A stretch of DNA of 64,000 nt from Desulfuromonadales bacterium (GTDB lineage: Bacteria; Desulfobacterota; Desulfuromonadia; Desulfuromonadales; BM103). The stretch covers positions 248,001-312,000 of the forward strand of contig JACZKE010000052.1 of NCBI GenBank assembly GCA_014860225.1, read 5' to 3'. Position 1 is the stretch's first letter, and each line of letters opens with the position of its first letter. Both the position numbers and the translations under genes were made by a program. A model generated the notes under the pieces. That model ran no database searches and was not told where the DNA came from. It worked only from the letters and a program-made list of their open reading frames with translations. Positions 16,879-24,514 of this stretch are shown here, piece by piece.

Positions 16879-17589
16879 TTATTTTCTGTGCAGTCCACAC
16901 TCACGATGTTCCGGGTCCTCCCACCACCAACGCCCTGCACGTACATCTTCGTCAGGTTGTGTCGCCCTTGTGCAAGGTGCGCAGCCGATTGATGTATATC
17001 CATTGTGATAGAGGGTGTTAACCGGAAGCTGATGCTCCCTGGTGTAATCCCACAACTGATTTTCTGTCCAGTAGGTCAATGGGTTGATCTTCAGCAAGCC
17101 GCCATTGACATGATCAATCTCGAATGGTTGCTGATCTGAACGGGTCACGCTCTGTTCCCTGCGCATTCCGGTGATCCATCCGGAGGTTCCGTTGATTGCC
17201 CGTTGCAAAGGTTCCAGCTTGCGGATGTGACAACACTCTTTGCGGTTCTCCAGGCTGCTGCGAAAAGAAAAGAGGCCTTTCTCTCTTTCGAGTTTTTCCA
17301 CGGCTTCTTTTTTGGGGAAGTACCATTCGATCCTGACGTCGTATCTCTGAGCGACCTTGTCGGCGATTTCATAGGTCTCTTCCTTATGTCGGCCGGTGTC
17401 GATAGCAAAAATCGTAAATTCAGCGAAATATTTGCTTAACAGGTCAAGCAGAGCGACATCCTCTATGCTGAAAGAACATGCCATGGTTAACGGTCCTCCG
17501 GAAATATCTCTCCCAATGCGATAGATTTCTTCGGGATGAGTGCCGGCATTGATATTTGGTAATTCTGACAGTGTTCTGGCAGTGCTCAT
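16879..17589 (-). CDS. cysH: Assimilatory APS reductase
   Basis: 236 residues. It reduces APS to sulfite and AMP with thioredoxin. The [4Fe-4S] signature that separates APS from PAPS reductases is present: CC (119-120) and CAPC (203, 206). The catalytic C-terminal cysteine is in ECGLH (231). The nucleotide loop is CSFSIEDV. SD AAGGGG stands before the ATG at 17589. As the cluster type uses APS directly, the pathway skips PAPS, consistent with the missing APS kinase. It follows DUF2061 by 9 bp and precedes cysD. Confidence 0.94.
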   Translation of the reverse strand: MSTARTLSELPNINAGTHPEEIYRIGRDISGGPLTMACSFSIEDVALLDLLSKYFAEFTIFAIDTGRHKEETYEIADKVAQRYDVRIEWYFPKKEAVEKLEREKGLFSFRSSLENRKECCHIRKLEPLQRAINGTSGWITGMRREQSVTRSDQQPFEIDHVNGGLLKINPLTYWTENQLWDYTREHQLPVNTLYHNGYTSIGCAPCTRATQPDEDVRAGRWWWEDPEHRECGLHRK

Positions 17590-17598
17590 GTGAACCCC

Positions 17599-17823
17599 TT
17601 AGATGAAATATTCTGGTTGCTTCTGCTCTCGACCAAAGTCGATGCGGTTCCAGGTGCGTTCATGGGCAAAGTAGATAAAAAACTTCACAATTGTGTCAGT
17701 CAGACCGATCGCTGCAGCAAGTTCCCACTGGTCCGTTATGCCCAGAGCGATGGATGCCGTGATGACAGTTGCCAGAAGGCGCCAGGAAATTGATTTTGCA
17801 ATGCTGCGTTTTGTAGATTCCAT
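17599..17823 (-). CDS. DUF2061 membrane protein
   Basis: 74 residues with a short amphipathic start (TKRSIAKSISWRLLATVIT), one or two hydrophobic segments, and the family ending FAHERTWNRIDFG. DUF2061 proteins are small inner-membrane proteins often found with cys genes and cysNC; a role in sulfate uptake or in scaffolding the enzymes is speculative. It is the first gene of the cys operon, 9 bp before cysH, and no other sulfate transporter gene is in the window. An AGGGG SD is ten bases upstream. Confidence 0.88.
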   Translation of the reverse strand: MESTKRSIAKSISWRLLATVITASIALGITDQWELAAAIGLTDTIVKFFIYFAHERTWNRIDFGREQKQPEYFI

Positions 17824-17857
17824 GAATTGCGATGCCCCTGAGATATAGTACTTAAAG

Positions 17858-17900
17858 CTGAAGTGCTTCAGACAATACTAAAATACGTCACAGCAGTCAA
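17858..17900 (-). promoter_or_regulatory. Sigma-70 promoter and start-site palindrome of the cys operon
   Basis: On the minus strand TTGACT (17895-17900), a 17-nt spacer and TATTGT (17872-17877). Immediately after the -10 is CTGAAGTGCTTCAG (17858-17871), a perfect 14-bp inverted repeat overlapping the expected transcription start. It could be a repressor operator or the first hairpin of the transcript. Confidence 0.65.
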
Positions 17901-18064
17901 GTACAAATAATGTTTTTATTTTATAAAGTACGGCAATTAATGTGTGTATGGTCTGGCGGTGATATGTGGAATGGATTGAATAATTGGTTTTTTTACGTCC
18001 TGGCGACGTCAGGGCAGATTGACTATTAAGTTGTAAATACAAAAAATAATGGACCTATAATTTA

Positions 18065-18197
18065 AGCAAAGGCTAACGCAAAGGCTAACGCAAAGGCGCA
18101 AAGGATAGGGGCAAGTCGCAAAGTAAAATCAAAAATAACACCACAGATGAGAAAGGTTTTCTTTGCGTCTTTCTTTGTCCTTTGCGTCTTTGCGCTA
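18065..18197. repeat. GCAAAG inverted repeat element
   Basis: Left arm: three tandem GCTAACGCAAAG-like units ending CGCAAAGGCGCAAAGGA. Right arm: CTTTGTCCTTTGCGTCTTTG. The arms are complementary and could form a long stem. It occupies the 540-bp gap between the divergent-side cys promoter and the end of livF; the remaining AT-rich sequence (17901-18060 and 18200-18360) shows no gene. Confidence 0.65.
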
Positions 18198-18360
18198 GTT
18201 TTTTCTCTTCGCATATTATGACATTGACAACAAACAATAAGACCTTTGTCCGAATGGAGAGAACAAGTTTTTTTGTATTGCGATGTGGCGTCGGGACAGT
18301 TGATGGTCTGTATGGGAGAAATGCAGAAATGGTGAGTTTTAGAACGGGGAAAAGGTGTAA

Positions 18361-19086
18361 TCAGCCTCCCAGGTATGCTTTTTTGACATCGGGGTTCCCC
18401 AGCAAATCTTTACTGGAGCCTGCAGCGGCAAGCTTTCCGGTGTCCAGAACATAACCGCGGTGAGCCAGGTGCAAAGCCAGGTGAGCATTCTGTTCGACAA
18501 GCAGGATGGTCATGCCCTCTTCGTTAAGTTTCTTGAGAGTACGAAAGAGGTCGTATTTAAGGCGGGGGGCCAGACCCATAGAGGGTTCGTCGAGCAGCAG
18601 GAAGTTGCAGCCGGTCATCATTGCGCGACCGACGGCAAGCATCTGCTGCTCGCCGCCGGACAGGGATTCGCTGCGCTGCTTGCGACGTTCGTGCAGGCGC
18701 GGGAATAGATCAAAAATCCTTTGGTATTCAGTTTTTAGATCGGCATCCCGCTCACGGGAATAGGTGGCCAGCTCAAGATTTTCCATGACAGTCAGGTTGC
18801 CGAAGATGTGCCTGCCTTCCGGGACCAGGGCCATCTTCAGTTTTTTTACCACATCGCTGGGACGGGTTTTCAGGATCGATTCGCCGCGAAATTTGATGTC
18901 GCCGGCGATCACCCGCGGTGCCTCTGGAGGCGCCAAGCGACAGATGCTGTACAGGCTGGTGGTTTTACCAGCACCGTTAGCGCCGATCAGAGTGACGATT
19001 TCACCCTCATTGACATGGAAACTGATGCCATGCAGCGGCTGGATGTTGCCGTACTTGACCTCAAGATTTTCGACGGACAGCAGCAT
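18361..19086 (-). CDS. livF: Branched-chain amino acid ABC transporter ATPase LivF
   Basis: 241 residues. One of two cytoplasmic ATPases of the HAAT importer. Walker A GANGAGKTT, signature LSGGEQQML, Walker B FLLLDEPSMGL, and H-loop region LLVEQNAHLAL. Its ATG overlaps the livG stop by one base (TGATG), so translation is coupled. It is the last gene of livKHMGF. No clear terminator follows before the repeat-rich gap. Confidence 0.95.
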   Translation of the reverse strand: MLLSVENLEVKYGNIQPLHGISFHVNEGEIVTLIGANGAGKTTSLYSICRLAPPEAPRVIAGDIKFRGESILKTRPSDVVKKLKMALVPEGRHIFGNLTVMENLELATYSRERDADLKTEYQRIFDLFPRLHERRKQRSESLSGGEQQMLAVGRAMMTGCNFLLLDEPSMGLAPRLKYDLFRTLKKLNEEGMTILLVEQNAHLALHLAHRGYVLDTGKLAAAGSSKDLLGNPDVKKAYLGG

Positions 19087-19883
19087 CAGATAATCTCGTC
19101 TCCCAAATAAGCGGTAATAACGGCCGGGTGATTGCGAATCTCTTCTGGAATTCCCTCGGCGATGGTCTCACCAAAGTCGATGACCTTGATATGCGTGCAG
19201 AGTTCCATCATAACGTCCATGTGGTGCTCAATCATCCAGATAGTGACGTCGAAATGACCATGGATCCAACGCACCAGGCGGATCAGTTCACGTATGTCAG
19301 ATGAATTCAAGCCGGCAGCAGGTTCGTCGAGCAGCAGCAGGCTCGGTTTACTGGAGAGGGCTCTGGCGATTTCCAGCTTGCGCTGTGTGCCGTAAGCGAG
19401 ATTCTTGGGATACTCGTCGGCGAAATCCTGAAGATCAAATACCTCCAGCAGCTCACGGGCCTCCTGCTCGATCTGGCTCTCACGCGTCTGGTAGTGAGCG
19501 CTGCGGGCAATTGCATGAAAGAAGCCGTACTGCAGTTTACCGTGCTGTGCGACGCGGATATTGTCGAGTACCGACATGTCGTTCCACAGGCGAATGTTCT
19601 GAAAGGTTCGTGCCACACCCAGGCCGGTCACCTGATGGGGTTTCATACCTGCCGTATCGACGCCGTTGACCAGAATTGCACCACTGGTCGGCTGGTAGAA
19701 GCCACTCACCAGATTGAAAACCGTGGTCTTGCCGGCACCATTGGGACCGATCAGACCGATCAGGCCGCCCGGTTTCATGCATACATTAAAGTCGGAAACC
19801 GCTCTCAGTCCACCGAATTGCTGGGTCAGGTTCCTGATCTCAAGGACCGGTGCTGATTCTCTGTTTTTAACTGTTTCTGTCAT
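19086..19883 (-). CDS. livG: Branched-chain amino acid ABC transporter ATPase LivG
   Basis: 265 residues from the ATG at 19883; a TTG eight codons earlier lies inside a repeat and lacks an SD. Walker A GPNGAGKTT, the family-specific signature AYGTQRKLEIARAL (a degenerate LSGGQ), Walker B LLLLDEPAAGLN, and H-loop MIEHHMDVMM. LivG pairs with LivF as a heterodimer under LivH/LivM. About 140 bp with two repeat elements separates it from livM. Confidence 0.94.
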   Translation of the reverse strand: MTETVKNRESAPVLEIRNLTQQFGGLRAVSDFNVCMKPGGLIGLIGPNGAGKTTVFNLVSGFYQPTSGAILVNGVDTAGMKPHQVTGLGVARTFQNIRLWNDMSVLDNIRVAQHGKLQYGFFHAIARSAHYQTRESQIEQEARELLEVFDLQDFADEYPKNLAYGTQRKLEIARALSSKPSLLLLDEPAAGLNSSDIRELIRLVRWIHGHFDVTIWMIEHHMDVMMELCTHIKVIDFGETIAEGIPEEIRNHPAVITAYLGDEII

Positions 19884-19892
19884 ATCTCTTTT

Positions 19893-19984
19893 GCCACCGA
19901 GGCACAAAGACTCAAAGAAAAAAAAGGAACATTAGTTGGTTAAAACAAAAAGCAACAGATATTGTGTCTGCGTGTCTTTGTGGC
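19893..19984. repeat. GCACAAAG inverted repeat between livM and livG
   Basis: GCCACCGAGGCACAAAGAC at the left faces GTCTGCGTGTCTTTGTGGC at the right. The arms are complementary with small interruptions. Same style as the GCAAAG elements elsewhere. Confidence 0.6.
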
Positions 19985-20021
19985 TAGCAGCTTGTCGGAC
20001 TATCCATGAGCCGGCTGCTAG
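19984..20021. repeat. CTAGCAGC palindromic repeat (short form)
   Basis: CTAGCAGC and GCTGCTAG enclose TTGTCGGACTATCCATGAGCCG. The inner GGACTATCCATG matches the complement of part of the element at 31191-31264. It lies five bases after the livM stop. Confidence 0.65.
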
Positions 20022-20026
20022 TAGTT

Positions 20027-21043
20027 CTACTTAAATCGATAGAATCGTTTCAGCCACGGGAAAATGTCTGATAACTCCCGGTTGCCCATGATGCCCTCGG
20101 GACGGAACTGCATAACGATGATCAGCAGCAGCGGTACAACAATCCATTTGATGATCTGTAGTGGACGCAGAGCTTCGAGCAAGAGGGTGAAGAGAATCGC
20201 CGAGAGGACCGAACCGCTCAATGAAGCCATGCCACCGAGGTAGACCATGACCATCACTTCAGTTGATTTCAAGATGTTGAAAGAGCCGGGGTTGACGTAG
20301 CCAATGATGTAGGCAAAGAGACCTCCGCCAATCCCGGCCAAACCTGACGAAACCATGAAGGTGACAGTCTTGATCTTGTTTGTATTGACACTCATGATTT
20401 CTGCTGCTACTTCGTCCTGGCAGATGGCATTGACCCCCTTGCCAAAGGTCGAGGAAACATAGCGGCGAATTGCCCAGACGCAGAAGATGGTAAACACAAA
20501 GACCCAGATCGGCATCCAGGGGAGGTAGACAACGTCTTCCATCGCTGAGATCACTTGTTTCATCCCCATAAAACCGCGTGAGCCACCTATTACACCAAGA
20601 TTCTCGATGGCGCTGATTACGATGTAATTGGCGGCAATGGTAATAATCGCCAGATAGTCGCCACGGGTCTTGTAAGACGGGATGGCGACCAGCAGGCCGG
20701 CGAATGCGGCAGCAACTCCGCCCACAAGTATTATAAAGGGGAAGGCATAAATAGCCCATTCTGGGTCTAGTAGTGGCACGCCAAAGACCTTGTCCTTGGT
20801 AAAGAGCCAGACTCCGAGTACCGAGGAAACATAAGCGCCGACACACATGAAGCCGGCATGGCCACAGGAGAATTCCCCCATATTGCCGTTGACCAGGTTG
20901 AGGCTGGAGGAGAGGATTATATTGACCCCCATGAACATCAGCACTGAGAGCGTGTAAAGGCTGAGGAGTTCCTCGTAGGCAACATAGGTCAACAAACCGC
21001 CGCAGGCAATCAGGATCAATTGTATGGAATAACGTCTCAACAT
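20027..21043 (-). CDS. livM: Branched-chain amino acid ABC transporter permease LivM
   Basis: 338 residues with about nine transmembrane helices. The permease motif GDYLAIITIAANYIV (the EAA-like loop) and GFMGMKQ are typical of LivM. It forms the heterodimeric channel with LivH. The N-terminal extra helices account for its being longer than LivH. SD is weak; the ATG at 21043 is the only plausible start. It lies 89 bp after livH. Confidence 0.94.
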   Translation of the reverse strand: MLRRYSIQLILIACGGLLTYVAYEELLSLYTLSVLMFMGVNIILSSSLNLVNGNMGEFSCGHAGFMCVGAYVSSVLGVWLFTKDKVFGVPLLDPEWAIYAFPFIILVGGVAAAFAGLLVAIPSYKTRGDYLAIITIAANYIVISAIENLGVIGGSRGFMGMKQVISAMEDVVYLPWMPIWVFVFTIFCVWAIRRYVSSTFGKGVNAICQDEVAAEIMSVNTNKIKTVTFMVSSGLAGIGGGLFAYIIGYVNPGSFNILKSTEVMVMVYLGGMASLSGSVLSAILFTLLLEALRPLQIIKWIVVPLLLIIVMQFRPEGIMGNRELSDIFPWLKRFYRFK

Positions 21044-21132
21044 AAAGTCATATATTCAATAGCTGAAAATGAAATATAGGCGTTGATCTTTTTAAGGGTC
21101 AATGCTTCTGCTCTTCCCTGTAATGACACGCC

Positions 21133-22044
21133 TTAAATTTTAGTCGTCTTGGCCACTCCGAACAGTCCTGTTGGTCTGAACGCAAGGATGACCAGCAAAA
21201 CAGTGAAGGCAATCAGATCCCGGAATGTCGACGGGAAGAAGGCAACCACCAGAATCTCTACGGCGCCGAGCAGGAAGCCGCCGAGGAAAGCTCCACGAAT
21301 ATCGCCAATACCGCCGACCACGGCGGCAATAAACGCCTTCCAGCCGATCAGGGCTCCCATGTAGGGTTCGAGAATCGGGTAGGACATTGCGAACATGATG
21401 CCTGCCAGGCCGGCCATACCTGAACCGAGCACGAAGGTGATGACAATGATGTTATCCATAGGGATGCCCATCAAGGGCACAGCGAACTTGTCGTAGGAAA
21501 TTGCCCGCATCGCCATCCCGACCCTGGTTTTTGTGACGATTTTATGCAGTACAAAAAAAGCCAGAATGGTCGTCACAATAACCGCGATCTTTAGATCGGT
21601 GAAAATGACGCCACCAATATTGTAAACATGCTCTGTGATCATCGGCGGAAAGGCTTTACGGCTGGCGCCGAGCAGGGCCAGATTGGCGTTTTCGAGAATC
21701 AGGCCGCACATCAGGGCGGTTATGACGACATAAAGCCGGTTTGCGCCCTTGCGTCTCAACGGCCGGTAGGCAACTCGCTCCAGAGCTACACCGACCATCG
21801 AGGTCAGGATCATGGTCAGCGGAATGGTCAGCGCAAGGGCTGCCCAGCCGGGCAGCTCAGCCGTGGTGAGAAAAAAGGTCGCCACAAAGAAAGCAATGTA
21901 AGCTCCGACCATGAAAATGTCGCCGTGGGCAAAGTTGATCAGGGTCAGTACGCCGTATACCAGGGTGTAGCCAAGGGCGATCAGGGCGTAGAAGCTCCCC
22001 CACTGCAGGGCATTGATCAGATTCTGAATGATTGTTGCAAGCAC
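21133..22044 (-). CDS. livH: Branched-chain amino acid ABC transporter permease LivH
   Basis: 303 residues from GTG at 22044, chosen because AGGA lies nine bases upstream, the length matches LivH, and the earlier TTG at 22110 falls inside a hairpin. About eight transmembrane helices; family blocks ALQWGSFYALIALGYTLVYG, INFAHGDIFMVGAY and GFLLGAVEIL. It pairs with LivM. It is separated from livK by a strong hairpin. Confidence 0.92.
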   Translation of the reverse strand: MLATIIQNLINALQWGSFYALIALGYTLVYGVLTLINFAHGDIFMVGAYIAFFVATFFLTTAELPGWAALALTIPLTMILTSMVGVALERVAYRPLRRKGANRLYVVITALMCGLILENANLALLGASRKAFPPMITEHVYNIGGVIFTDLKIAVIVTTILAFFVLHKIVTKTRVGMAMRAISYDKFAVPLMGIPMDNIIVITFVLGSGMAGLAGIMFAMSYPILEPYMGALIGWKAFIAAVVGGIGDIRGAFLGGFLLGAVEILVVAFFPSTFRDLIAFTVLLVILAFRPTGLFGVAKTTKI

Positions 22045-22078
22045 TGGGTTAAATCCTGAGAAGTGTTGGCGAAGTAAA

Positions 22079-22108
22079 TGACAGGCTGGAACTGAGCTCC
22101 AGCCTGTC
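22079..22108 (-). terminator. Intercistronic hairpin between livK and livH
   Basis: ACAGGCTGGA pairs with TCCAGCCTGT around a 9-10 nt loop, with no T tract after it. Such hairpins protect the upstream message or partly terminate, raising binding protein over permease. Confidence 0.55.
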
Positions 22109-22155
22109 AAGTTGTAGCTTGATCCGGTTATCTAAGCAACCGGTGAATTCCCATA

Positions 22156-23319
22156 TTATGGACAGACCGATTTGGTGAACTCAAATGTTCCAGTGTCACT
22201 GATCTTGACAACCACGGCACATTTGATCGGGTCGCCCTGCTCGTCGAACTTCATCGAGCCAGTGATCCCCTCGAAACTGGTAATGGCAGCCATGCCTTCA
22301 CGAACAGCTTTGCGGTCTTTTTTCAGTTTCCCGGTCAGATTTCCGGCATTTTGAATGGCCAGTAAGACGACGCGAGTCGCATCCCAGGTCAGGGCGGCGA
22401 CGTCGTCTGGAACCACCCCGTACTTGGCGTTGAAGCGGTCGATGAACTCCTTGGTGGCGCCGGTAGCGCCGGCTGCGGCGTAGTGAGTGGAGAAGTAGAG
22501 GCCCTTGCAGCTGTCGCCGCATAGAGTCATCAGTTCGGCGGAGCCCCAGGAGTCCGAGCCCATGAACTGTCCCTTGTATCCCAGTTTGCGAGCTTGGGGT
22601 ACGATCAACGCGACCTGGTTGTAGTTGTCGGGGACGAAGATGAAATCGGGCTTGGTAGCGATAATCGTGGTCAGCTGGGCGGAAAAATCCTGGTCCTTGG
22701 TGCCGTGGCTTTCGAAGGCAAGGATGGTATTTGGTCCCATTTTCTTTTCGAACTCGTCCTTGAAGATCTCGGCCAGGCCCTTGGAGTAATCATTGGAGAG
22801 ATCATAGAGCACGGCTGCGGTCTTGGCGTCGAAGGTCTCGACCGCAAAGTTCACGGCCACCGGGCCCTGGAAGGGGTCGAGGAAGGCAGCACGGAACACC
22901 CATGGACGATCCTTGGTGGTGTCGGGGTTGGTCGACCAGGGGGTGACCATGACGGTCTCGTTGTCGTTGGCCACCTGGCCGGCCGGAACGGCTTGTTTCG
23001 AGGAGTTGGGGCCGATCATCGCCAGGACTTCGTCCTTCTCGATCAGCTTGAGGGCCGTAGTGACAGCCGATTCGGCCTTGGCCTCGTTGTCCTCATAGAT
23101 GAACTCGAGCATGTATTTCTTGTCGCCGACTTCGAGGCCGCCGGCGCTATTGATGTCAGCCTTGAGCATTTCCGCGGATTGTTTCGACATTTCTCCAACC
23201 TTGGGAATGTCTCCGGTCATCGGGATGTTGAAACCGATTTTAATGGTGTCAGCAGCGAGGGCGGGAGTCGCAAACAGAGCGACCAGGGACAACAGCACAA
23301 GAAGTCTCAGTTTTTTCAT
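22156..23319 (-). CDS. livK: Branched-chain amino acid-binding protein
   Basis: 387 residues with a signal peptide (MKKLRLLVLLSLVALFATPALAA, cleavage near residue 23). The periplasmic-binding type I fold begins DTIKIGFNIPMTG, with MIGPNSSKQAVPAGQV as the ligand-site segment and MGSDSWGS, WDATRV later. The ATG at 23319 has GGAGGAG upstream; an earlier in-frame start would add a non-signal leader. It is the first gene of the liv operon, behind a good promoter. Ligand is inferred as leucine/isoleucine/valine; related proteins bind amides or other amino acids. Confidence 0.92.
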   Translation of the reverse strand: MKKLRLLVLLSLVALFATPALAADTIKIGFNIPMTGDIPKVGEMSKQSAEMLKADINSAGGLEVGDKKYMLEFIYEDNEAKAESAVTTALKLIEKDEVLAMIGPNSSKQAVPAGQVANDNETVMVTPWSTNPDTTKDRPWVFRAAFLDPFQGPVAVNFAVETFDAKTAAVLYDLSNDYSKGLAEIFKDEFEKKMGPNTILAFESHGTKDQDFSAQLTTIIATKPDFIFVPDNYNQVALIVPQARKLGYKGQFMGSDSWGSAELMTLCGDSCKGLYFSTHYAAAGATGATKEFIDRFNAKYGVVPDDVAALTWDATRVVLLAIQNAGNLTGKLKKDRKAVREGMAAITSFEGITGSMKFDEQGDPIKCAVVVKISDTGTFEFTKSVCP

Positions 23320-23422
23320 TGGTCTCCTCCACAGGTTGAATGGAACAAGAAACGTTATGCGCCACGGGATGTGGAGCATAAATGGTTATTGCTAGTATTT
23401 GCCCTGTAAAACCAAATGCTTA

Positions 23423-23451
23423 ACTACACCAGTAAGAAGCCTGTTTGTCAA
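23423..23451 (-). promoter_or_regulatory. Sigma-70 promoter of the liv operon
   Basis: On the minus strand a consensus TTGACA, a 17-nt spacer and TGTAGT, about 105 nt before the livK start. Confidence 0.7.
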
Positions 23452-23507
23452 GCGAAAGTACATGCTTTAATTGCTGGCTTGAGACAAAAAAACTTGCGGA
23501 AAGATTG

Positions 23508-24500
23508 TTATGATTGTTTTCTGCAGCCTGCTGGCCATTTGTTGACCCTCACCGCATCTATCTGGTGCGTGGTGTCCAGACGCAGAACCAGATTTGCCCG
23601 TTCGGGCATTTCAGCAAGGATATGACGGGTCAGTCGCTCATAATGCATGATAAAGCGATGCAGTGCTGCCTCGTCCATAAGTTTTGAGGATCGGGTCCGC
23701 TGCGACTGCGCCGCCAGCTTTTTCTCCTGCAAGCCGCGCCAGGAAAATACGCACTCCATGTCGGGAATCGCCAGCATGATCAGCAGATCGAGCTCAGCAA
23801 ACAGGCGGCTATAGTCACCGGCAAGCTGTGCATTGACATGCCTCCGCCATATGCCTTGAGGGTCTTCGTCCTTTTCAAGGGTGTTAACCGGTTCCTGCAG
23901 GGCTTCGGGGGCTTGCGGGCGCGCTCCGACACACCAGCCTTCGAAGAGAACAATGTCGATCGGCGTTTCTACAACCCGCCATGCGGATCGGGGAGAACGA
24001 TCATCCCGGGCTTTGTCGAAAACCGGTATAATGACCTGTCGGCCAGCGTCAGCAGCAGACAATTCTGTCAGCAGGTGTAATCCCGTCTCGACGTCATGAG
24101 TCCCCGGTACGCCGCGGGTCGTAAAAAGTGGATGCAGGCTACGGCCAAGCATGCTGCGTTCGGCATGGGTCTTATAGAGATCATCAATGGACAAGCTGGC
24201 AACATGCAAACCGAAACCGCTCTCCAGAAGCACGGACAGAATGCTGCAGAGGGTGGTTTTCCCTGAGCCCTGGGCACCGTTTAGGCCGACGACCAGTGTG
24301 CCCGTCTTCGCCTTTGCCGCTTTTGCCAGCGCCGCAGCCAGGGGCAGGTAGATGCTCTGCAAAAGTGTGTCCGTCACAGAATCAATCTGCAGGTTTGCCA
24401 GGACATGCCGAAAAGGTTCTCTGAGCTGTGTGCACAGGATGCTCAACTCTTGATCGGTCAGCCCATGGATCTCACTCGGAAAGGTGCTGCGATAAGCCAT
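23508..24500 (-). CDS. Glycerate-kinase-like P-loop kinase
   Basis: 330 residues of the phosphoribulokinase/uridine kinase-like group that includes plant D-glycerate 3-kinase and yeast Tda10. Walker A GLNGAQGSGKTTL near residue 75, then SIDDLYKTHAER, the substrate block TRGVPGTHDVETG, and VLFEGWCVGARPQ. These are the family signatures. It would make 3-phosphoglycerate from glycerate in the cytoplasm, though the true substrate in bacteria is often unknown. It starts 14 bp after the stop of the sensor-exonuclease gene, so both may be one operon. Confidence 0.8.
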   Translation of the reverse strand: MAYRSTFPSEIHGLTDQELSILCTQLREPFRHVLANLQIDSVTDTLLQSIYLPLAAALAKAAKAKTGTLVVGLNGAQGSGKTTLCSILSVLLESGFGLHVASLSIDDLYKTHAERSMLGRSLHPLFTTRGVPGTHDVETGLHLLTELSAADAGRQVIIPVFDKARDDRSPRSAWRVVETPIDIVLFEGWCVGARPQAPEALQEPVNTLEKDEDPQGIWRRHVNAQLAGDYSRLFAELDLLIMLAIPDMECVFSWRGLQEKKLAAQSQRTRSSKLMDEAALHRFIMHYERLTRHILAEMPERANLVLRLDTTHQIDAVRVNKWPAGCRKQS

Positions 24501-24514
24501 GGCTCAGGTCTCGC

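Noticed and set aside
18061-18200. CRISPR-like repeats of GCTAACGCAAAG
   Set aside because: Units are contiguous, short and part of an inverted repeat; no cas genes nearby.
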